A stretch of 62,000 nucleotides of DNA from Phoronis australis (Eukaryota; Phoronida; Phoronidae). This document shows positions 55,306 to 62,000 of the stretch, in pieces. Each line of letters starts with the position of its first letter. Within the stretch, counting starts at the first letter, position 1. The translations under genes and the position numbers were made by a program. A model generated the notes under the pieces. It was given only the letters and a program-made list of their open reading frames with translations. It was not told the DNA's origin and searched no databases. The stretch is from positions 96,321 to 158,320 of the forward strand of contig NMRA01000333.1 in the NCBI GenBank assembly GCA_002633005.1. Direction: 5' to 3'.

Positions 55306-57640
55306 ATTATGCACCCAGATATAAGTATGTGGGTACATTATGCTGTCATCTCTCTCCGTCTGTCTGGCATCCGTCGCTGTGTCTCCAAAACTCCTTGATG
55401 TATGTTGATGAAATTTAATAGGACTGGTATGTTTCTTTCATGGATGGGATGGCATGAGCAAATTTTCAGACAAATCTTGCTACTGGTGTGCCCCCTAGTG
55501 GCAATATTAGATTTTTATGTTTGCCTGTGTATCGTCGGTGTTCCTGAATGGATTATCATGAAATTGGGCAAATAAGCATCTGTTTCAATGACGAAACCAG
55601 TTTCACGGTTTCAAACGAATTTGACGTATTTTATTTTTATTTCTGTTTTTTGCTCTGTAGTTTTGGAGTTCCTGGATGAATTTTTATGAAATTTTATTGA
55701 TTTTTATGCGCCCACATATTTACATCTGGGTGCATATTACCGTCGTCTCAGTCTGGGCGTCCGGCATCCGCAGCTCTATCTCCTAAACCCCTTGCAGGAT
55801 CTTATTGAAATTTGGCAGGTGTGGCAATTTTATTATTTTTTTACTTTTACCTCTGTATCTTCAAAGGTCCTTGATGGATTTCTATTAAATTTGGCACATA
55901 GGCATCTATTAAGGAGGTGACGCTAATCTTTCGTTTTCGGATGGATTCGAGGTACTTTGCGCCACCTAGTGGCCATTTTTACTGTTTTCAAGTCTGTTTT
56001 TGGCGTCCGTCCCTCCATCAACCGAACCACTCTAAGGATGATTGTGAAAACTGGCGTGTATGTTCTTACTATGAAGAGGACAGTCAACGATGATTTTCCG
56101 ATGACTTTGACTACTGTGGCGCCGCCTAGTGGCAGTTTTGTTTCTTTTTGCGCCCATGGCTCTATCTCCTAAATGCTCTACAATAGCAAATGTGTTTATA
56201 TGAAGTTAACAACGGAAGACGATGACTTTCAGACGGGCCCGACTAACACTGCCCCCAGTGGCATTTCATTTTTTCTGTTTTCCTCTGTTTCTCTGATGTT
56301 CCTTGATGAATTTTCATGAAAGTTTTTAAATAGCTTTCTTTTAAAGAAACTGTGACATTTTTCGGTTTTCAGATGGATTCAACATATTTTGCGCCATCTA
56401 GTGGCCATTTTTACTGTTTTCTAGTCTCTTTTTGCCGTCTGCTCTCTGTCAACCAAACCACTCTTAGGATGATTGTGAAAATTGACGTATATATTGTTAG
56501 TGTGAAGAGGGCATTTGACGATGATTTCTTGGCTTCAATTACTGTGGCGCCTATTAGTGGCAGTTTTTTTGCTAAAGTTTCTTGACGGATTTTCATGAAA
56601 TGTGGTAAATAGCTTTCTGATAAAACACGGTGACATTTTCCAGTTTTTTTGATGGATTCGAAATATTTTACATTTTTATGATACAAATAAAGTTAACACC
56701 CTAGATGCACACCATTTGCAGTACATTCGTCGGCGCATTTCAGAGCTCTGCGTTGCTTTTCTTTGTTAAAGAGGCAATGACATCTTTCCGTTGTCAGATG
56801 TATTGGACGTAGTGCACTCCATCAAGTGGCCGTTTTTATTATTTTTGAGTCCGTTTTTGCCATCTGCCTCTCTGTCGGTCAAACCACCATAGGATGGTTC
56901 TGAAAATTGACATACATATCTCTGTGCTGTGAAGAGGACATGGGATGATGATTTTTGAACGGCACCGACTATTGTGGTGCCTCCTAGTGGACGTTTTGTT
57001 TTCGTAGTGTCCGTGGCTCTATATCCCAAACCCTCTGCAATATCGTTAAAAAATTTGGCTATTGTATTCATATGACGGTGACAATGAACGGCAACAACGG
57101 TCTGACGGATCCGACTTTGTTTTCCTCTGTATAATTGGAGTTATTTGGTGGATTTTTATGAAATTTGGTAAATAGGTTTTTATTAATGTGGCGATGACAC
57201 CTTGTCATTTTCATATGGGTTTGACATAGTGTACACCTCCTAGTGGCCGTTTTTATGATGTTTTAGTCTGTTTTTTTTTTGGCATCCATCTGTGTAGTGA
57301 CCAAAGCACTCTAAGAATCATAATGAAAATTAGTGGGAAGACCACCATTGATGATGTTTGGACAGTTGGACTACTGTGGCGCCCCCTAGTAGCAGTTATG
57401 CCTTATTTGCATCTACGGCTGTTTCTCGCCGCTAGATCTTTATGAAATTTGACAAGTGTGTTTCTTATCTGACTACCACTGTGCCCCCATTGCCCATGGG
57501 CGGCACAGCTATAGCCCCCCCAAGCCCCCTGTGGTGCGCCACCTATGGTGCCAGTTTTAATTTTACAGGCTTAGCAAGTGTGTTCTGATTGAGGAGAGTA
57601 TTGCTGACTAGCTATGCGCCCCCTAGAGGCTATTTTACTA
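55306..57640 (+). repeat. Higher-order tandem repeat with CTCF-like motifs in CASC3 intron 6
   Basis: Motifs of the type GCGCCACCTAGTGGCC recur at 55959, 56391, 56814 (degenerate) and 57233, a period of about 414-429 bases. A second motif series, GCGCCGCCTAGTGGCAG-like, recurs at 56119, 56547, 56977 and 57379 with the same period. Each series has its own flanking phrases (TTTTCAGATGGATTCGA before one, GACTACTGTGGCG before the other). Heads of the form ATGCGCCCACAT...TGGGTGCATATTACCGTC occur at about 55306 and 55705. Further motifs are at 55488, 56249, 57537 and 57616. The same family occurs reversed at 690-1965 and as a fragment at 60144-60620. Confidence 0.85.
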
Positions 57641-57911
57641 GCATTGCTAAATTTAGTGAGAATGTTTAAAATAGTATTCATCTCTTGTATCTACGCTATA
57701 TGCGTCACACACATATTAACACTCTGCGTTGGTCTTGTTTTTAATGAGACTTTGACCCAAAAACATAATTACAGGTGGTTTGGTACACGTTGTACCAGAT
57801 GTGCGCAGACCGCGCATGTAAGCCCATTGTACTGATTACCTGGAACCGTTTTTGTGCTTTATAGAGATAAAAACTGGGATGCGAGATGGGGAGCTAGAAA
57901 CCTGACTCAGG

Positions 57912-57990
57912 GGTAGTGTGGCCCTGTGGGACTCGAACCCACGACCTTGGGTAAAGAAATCGGGCACCTGTCACACTAGCCCACACTACC
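57912..57990 (-). repeat. tRNA-like cloverleaf element in CASC3 intron 6
   Basis: On the minus strand the ends GGTAGTGTGG and CCACACTACC pair perfectly. GTGGG-TTCGAGT-CCCAC is a canonical T-arm, GGTTCGAGTCC a perfect box B, and GGGC...GCCC a D-arm with a box-A-like TGGGCTAGTGTGACAGG. A 4-7 base insertion separates the T-arm from the acceptor 3' strand and the anticodon stem is weak, so it is more likely a tRNA-derived SINE or pseudo-tRNA than an active tRNA gene. Confidence 0.6.
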
Positions 57991-58074
57991 TCCAGTACAT
58001 TGGCCTAACTTAATGTGACTGTTTAGTGAAACAGCCTCTGGATTGGAAGATTTATTTATTTCCAATAATTACAG

Positions 58075-58343
58075 CTAATCATCAGACACCTGCCACACAG
58101 CCAGTTGTGCAGGAGCAGTCTTCAGGGTTCACCAGCCAGAAATCTGATGCTCACCAACCCCGTCCTAAACGATATTCGTCGCAGCGTCAGCGCAATCTAC
58201 CTGAACCGAGCTACCCAGAATCTGGCCCAGGTACTCCTCCGCTAGCGCCACCAGCTGGCCCGCCTCAGTACTACCCTGCCCCCATGGCTTATCCACAACA
58301 GCAACAACAACAACAACAACAACAGCAAAAACAGCAGCAGCAG

Positions 58344-58374
<31 letters not shown>

Positions 58375-58449
58375 CTGGCTTTGTGGATGCGTCAGCACCG
58401 GGTCAACCACATGTGCGCCAGCCTATAAGATATCACGTACCTCCAGGAG
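58075..58449 (+). CDS. CASC3: CASC3, exon 7 (RYSSQRQR motif and polyglutamine)
   Basis: Residues 413-537 plus one base. RPKRYSSQRQRNLPEP at about 442-457 matches human RAKRYSSQRQRPVPEP, the conserved motif of the C-terminal half. After it come proline-rich sequence and a polyglutamine run at about 487-512: eleven Gln, one Lys, fourteen Gln, coded by mixed CAA and CAG. Human CASC3 has no such long run, so this is lineage-specific. Acceptor AATTACAG, donor GGAG|GTGAGT, phase 1. Confidence 0.9.
58296..58373 (+). repeat. CASC3: (CAA/CAG)n polyglutamine tract
   Basis: Twenty-six codons, all CAA or CAG except one AAA. The mixed codons make it less prone to slippage than a pure CAG run. Confidence 0.95.
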
Positions 58450-59793
58450 GTGAGTAGCACTACCAAGTACATAGCTTCAACTTGTTATAACGTAATTTAG
58501 AAATAAGCGAGACACAGGCTCGTGTAGATCTATACTGCCTGTCCAAATACCACATGTCAAAATTACCATTTACCTTGTTCTGAGCAGAAAATCCATAGTC
58601 AGCGTTTTGAAATATTCTTTTGTGGCACTGCCTATAACATCTGTGAATTTATGTTCCTAAAAATAAGAAAAGAAAAACAAAAGATTCCATTTTTTCATTT
58701 TAGGTTTGTGTGCACTGTGGTCTGGAATTCGACCTATAAAATTTTGCATGTACACCCTCCTAAACTGGGTCACCAGGCTCATCAGTGACCATCGAGAACA
58801 TAAGTTTTATGAACATTTGCTCGCGTCAATTTAGCTCTTCTTTGATGGTCATGCTTCATTCGCTGTTCACCATTTCTTAAAGGAGCTTTAAACCGCCCTC
58901 TGTCATGAAAAAAAATTTAGGTAGACTACACACCATTGTGAAATTGGTCTCAAATTGTTCCTTAATTAAAATAAATTTGTTTTCGTGGGCTTGGAAAGAA
59001 CTGACAGTTGGTTATTGCTTCATACGAGACTTTACAAGTTGTCTTGTCACAACATGTTGTCTTGTCTTGACAATTTGTGTTGTCATGACAAGTCATTTTG
59101 TTCACCAAGCATGGTTTCTTGGAATAAGGAACAGGCAGTTCCTTGCAGGCTCTAAATTCCCTTCTCATCTGAGTAAAGATTAAATTGAGACCAATTTTGT
59201 AGCAGTAAGTGGTGTAAATCAGAATTTGGTTTCTGCGACGAAATGCAGGTTCATTGCTGCTTTAATAACTCACAACTGACTTCAAAACAAGCAGCATCTT
59301 TCTCTTGACTGAAGACAAAGTCACATGACTTTGCCGTGGTTGGATATTCTTTCTGGTGGTTCAGCAGAAATAACCAATGAAGATATGTCGGCAAAGGCTA
59401 ATTAGCGTATTCTCGTATAGTAAATATGGGCCCCACTATGAAGCTCAGGACAGTTAGCCAGAGTTGTAGTGAATATTGTGATCACGTGATCTTTATGAAG
59501 CTTTGAGATAATATCAAGCAGCTAAGTGTACCTTCTAGTTGGGAGTTAAACAGATCAAATTTATAATAAATATTGGGGAGATTTCGTTGGTCTTGAGGTC
59601 ACCAGCAAGGAATTTTTAACTTACATTCTCATATTTTTTCAGTAAATTAATAAATAGGGAGTCAGAAATGCACTACTTTTATTGTTACTATTCTTGTGTG
59701 ATAATTTAACTGAATGATTACTGTGGCTGCCTTACCTTAAAACGCATCAACTTTCAGTTCAATCTTATCATCGTTCTTTATTACCCGCCTCAG
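58450..59793. other. CASC3 intron 7
   Basis: No gene is seen. At 59035-59095 the words TTGTC and TGACAA alternate many times, a cryptic simple repeat. Frames at 58905-59183 come from it and its flanks. Confidence 0.5.
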
Positions 59794-60107
59794 GTCCCGT
59801 GCCGCAGATCTCCAGCCCGCCACGTGTCTACTCTGTGCCTGCCACCATGGGCCAGGCCACGCCCATGATACCTGCTGGCTTCGTCCCTTCACCGGGCATG
59901 CTCAGTTTCCCGCCACCTGTCTCACACTACCAGCTTCCGGCGGGAGTGGCTGTACCGGGTGGGCCGACGCCGGTTGCCCTGGGCCCTCGGGTGCCAGCGT
60001 ATGTGGCCACAGGCTCACCACAGCCTGCCCCGGCGCAGATGGTGCCAGTCATGGCGACGCCACCTCAAGTTGCTGTTGCACCACAAGTGCCACCCATGCA
60101 GACACCA
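59794..60107 (+). CDS. CASC3: CASC3, exon 8 (proline-rich)
   Basis: Residues 538-642: low-complexity Pro, Ala, Val and Gly (SSPPRVYSVPATMGQATPMI, then PGMLSFPPPVSHYQLPAG...). It corresponds to the proline-rich C-terminal part of CASC3, which is poorly conserved in order but similar in composition. Acceptor CCGCCTCAG, donor ACACCA|GTGAGT, phase 1 to 0. Confidence 0.85.
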
Positions 60108-60143
60108 GTGAGTGTGCTTGTTGCTACATTTGTGCATATTTAA

Positions 60144-60620
60144 GCTCATGTATTTGTATGTGCCCGCCCACACATGCCGTCAATCACCGTTGGACCATTT
60201 TGCATCCAACTGGTGTCTGCTGGTGTACCTTCAAAACCCATTGATGGATGTTGGTGGGATGGCACGAGTGAGTTATCAGTCTGATTTGACTACCACTGAG
60301 CTCCCTAGTGCAATTTTGCTTTTTACGTTTGCCTCTATAGCTGCCGAGCTCCTTGACAGATTTTCATAAAATTAGGCAAATAGTTATCCATTGTCAGACG
60401 AATTCTACATAATCCTCTGTTTTTGTCATCTGTTTCTCTATTTGCCAAACCACTTGTAATTTTGTGGAATTGTTATGAAATTTCAAATTGAGATGAACAT
60501 TGCTAACAGATGGGTCGAACTACTGTGGTGCACCCCAGTGCGAAATCAGCTTTTCTTTGTATTCCTCTATATGTACCAAGTTCTTCCTGAATTTTCATAA
60601 AATATGGAGATGGCAGCGCA
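60144..60620 (+). repeat. Fragment of the CTCF-like-motif repeat in CASC3 intron 8
   Basis: It starts with the head phrase (ATGTGCCCGCCCACACATGCCGTC), continues with GTACCTTCAAAACCCATTGATGGATG and has decayed motifs (GAGCTCCCTAGTGCAA near 60298 and GTGCACCCCAGTGCG near 60527). It is diverged and short compared with the block in intron 6. Confidence 0.7.
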
Positions 60621-61453
60621 TGCTTTATTTCAGACAGATTTGCAGCAAACTCGCTATCTGCTAGGATTTCATTATTTGCTAATTTTCCGATGACTACACT
60701 GCACTAAGTTCAATGATGTTACTTTCTCTAATGTGTGAAAACAAAAAATCCTCACCCTCACATCCTTGCCAACAAACATGGTGGGTTCATGTCAGCACTA
60801 TACCTTCTTCTTGTACTCATTAAGCTAATTGTTGACCTGCGTATTTTTTTTAAATGCAACCTCATGTTAGTAAGTTAACAGTTTTTCTGAACTAGCTTTG
60901 TGGCTTTTATACTGTCAAGTTGCATCGTTTACAATTTTTCTGTTATAGTTTATTTTGATACCCCTCGTGTTTTAGGACGTAGGTTTAGGTCTTATTTTAC
61001 ACGAGAAGGAATGCCAATTTCAAGTTTGAGATTGCCCTGATTTTTGTTTTCACTAGATGGTGGTTATAGACTATGTATTAGGGTAGTTAATTTAAAAAAA
61101 TAAGTTTAGTTGATGTGAATTATCCAAGACAAAGAAGTTTCTTCTTTAAAAAATTGAAATTTGTTGATTTACCTTGAATTAAGTCACATTTAATGTCTAC
61201 ACTCATGTTTATGCCTGTTCTCGTGTTTGGTATGATGTCATTGTGAAATTTGATGTTGTACATTCTTGTTTATGGCCATTTCAACAAGACTAAACACAAA
61301 ACCAACATTTTTAATTCAAATAATGTGTTATTTGAAATCAAAAATAATATTTAAATATTTTATAAATCAATTTATGCTGTAAAACAACGACTGCTTTGTG
61401 GCTTTTTGTGCTAACTAACTTAAATGTTCGCATATAGGCGCTTGTGCATACCT

Positions 61454-61537
61454 CAGAATAATTGTGCAGCCTCACATGCAGGTGCATATACTATAGAATA
61501 ATTGTGCAGCCTCACATGCTGGTGCATATACTATAGG
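61454..61537. repeat. Tandem duplication of about 47 bp in CASC3 intron 8
   Basis: AGAATAATTGTGCAGCCTCA followed by CATGCAGGTGCATATACTAT occurs twice in a row with one substitution. It has no coding role that I can see. Confidence 0.85.
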
Positions 61538-61770
61538 AGCCAGATGAAGATTGTCAGAAGAACACAAAGTCTGTTGATTTCCGGAAATATTTGTACAGAT
61601 TTTTGTGAAATGTTCCTGCATTAAAATATTACCTTTTGACACTCCTCAGGAAGTCTTATTCAAAACGAAATTTTTTTAGTGGAGCAAAAATGTTCACCAT
61701 CTCCAACTAGTTAGCAAACCCAAATTTTGTGCTGTTGATTTAGTCCTGGTATTCTGATGGTACGTTGCAG

Positions 61771-62000
61771 GTGTCTGGCATGGAGGGTGTGGACATCCGA
61801 GGTACTGTGTACTTTAAAACGGACTCACCGTCGATGAGCCCAAGCGCACCATCCGGCACGACGTACTACAACCCCGACACGCAAGCTGCATCACCCAAAG
61901 TGCGTCCAGCCAAACCCAGTGGTATCACGTACTACTCACCAGATCAACAGCTGCAACCCAGCCCCAGTCGGTCCCCGGTGCGCCGTACCAAAGCAGCCAT
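61771..62000 (+). CDS. CASC3: CASC3, exon 9 (partial, runs off the window)
   Basis: Residues 643-718 plus two bases, with no stop before the edge. SGTTYYNPDTQ and SGITYYSPDQQLQPSPSRSP, then VRRTKAA, match human GGVTYYNPAQQQVQPKPSPPRRTPQ near its C-terminus. The TYYxP motif is present twice here and once in human. Acceptor ACGTTGCAG, phase 0. Only a short C-terminal tail should remain beyond the window. Confidence 0.9.
   Translation, partial: MSGMEGVDIRGTVYFKTDSPSMSPSAPSGTTYYNPDTQAASPKVRPAKPSGITYYSPDQQLQPSPSRSPVRRTKAA

Noticed and set aside
58165-58410. Minus-strand frame rich in Val and Ala
   Set aside because: It is the reverse-strand reading of the polyglutamine tract.
1-62000. CRISPR arrays, operons, ribosome-binding sites and replication origins
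   Set aside because: The window is clearly eukaryotic nuclear DNA; no regularly spaced identical repeats of CRISPR type exist and bacterial signals do not apply.

Overview
The window is animal nuclear DNA: spliced genes with GT-AG introns, many retrotransposon and DNA-transposon relics, microsatellites and tRNA-derived repeats. The best-supported gene is an ortholog of CASC3/Barentsz. The mix of a short-LTR Ty3/gypsy element, Tx1/L1-like LINEs and a secreted chitin-binding-like gene suggests a marine invertebrate, perhaps a deuterostome (hemichordate, echinoderm or lancelet). The sequence alone does not fix the species.

Layout. 0.7-2.0 kb holds a diverged repeat whose units carry CCACTAGG(A/G)GGCGC-like motifs. 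2.8 kb has a THAP-like exon fragment. 5.5 kb has a likely non-coding 5' exon or TATA promoter. 9.37-10.61 kb holds a three-exon gene for a small, cysteine-poor, very basic secreted peptide precursor that I do not recognise. 12.7-13.4 kb has a DNA-transposon end and an RTE/CR1-type reverse-transcriptase tail. 15.15-15.86 and 25.87-26.51 kb are two copies of one TTAA-flanked MITE. 16.5-20.06 kb is a decayed Tx1/L1-like LINE. 26.77-35.44 kb is a three-exon gene for a secreted 16-cysteine protein; its first intron holds a DNA transposon (27.2-28.5 kb) and a full-length but broken Ty3/gypsy element (28.6-32.9 kb), with the gypsy element antisense to the gene. 36.8-38.0 kb is a second gypsy fragment, 38.3-39.1 kb a transposon carrying a tRNA-like head, 39.3-42.26 kb a second Tx1/L1-like LINE, and 43.7-44.1 kb a Jockey-like LINE tail. 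45.6 kb has a degenerate THAP-domain ORF. From 47.5 kb to the right edge lies CASC3 (nine exons seen, in continuous phase, about 718 residues, last exon cut by the window).

How it fits together. CASC3 is a core exon-junction-complex subunit; its start motif, the SELOR module (exons 4-5), the RGG-rich middle, the RPKRYSSQRQR block and the C-terminal TYYxP region are all visible. The two small secreted-protein genes both have an N-terminal signal-peptide exon and later exons joined in phase, which supports the models although neither product is recognised.

The most interesting non-genic signal is the repeat family at 0.7-2.0 kb, 55.3-57.6 kb and 60.1-60.6 kb. It has a higher-order period of about 425 bp, and nearly every half-unit carries a sequence of the form GCGCCNNCTAGTGGC, close to the animal CTCF consensus. 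The left block has the motif in forward orientation and the right block, inside CASC3 intron 6, in reverse, so the two arrays face each other across about 54 kb.
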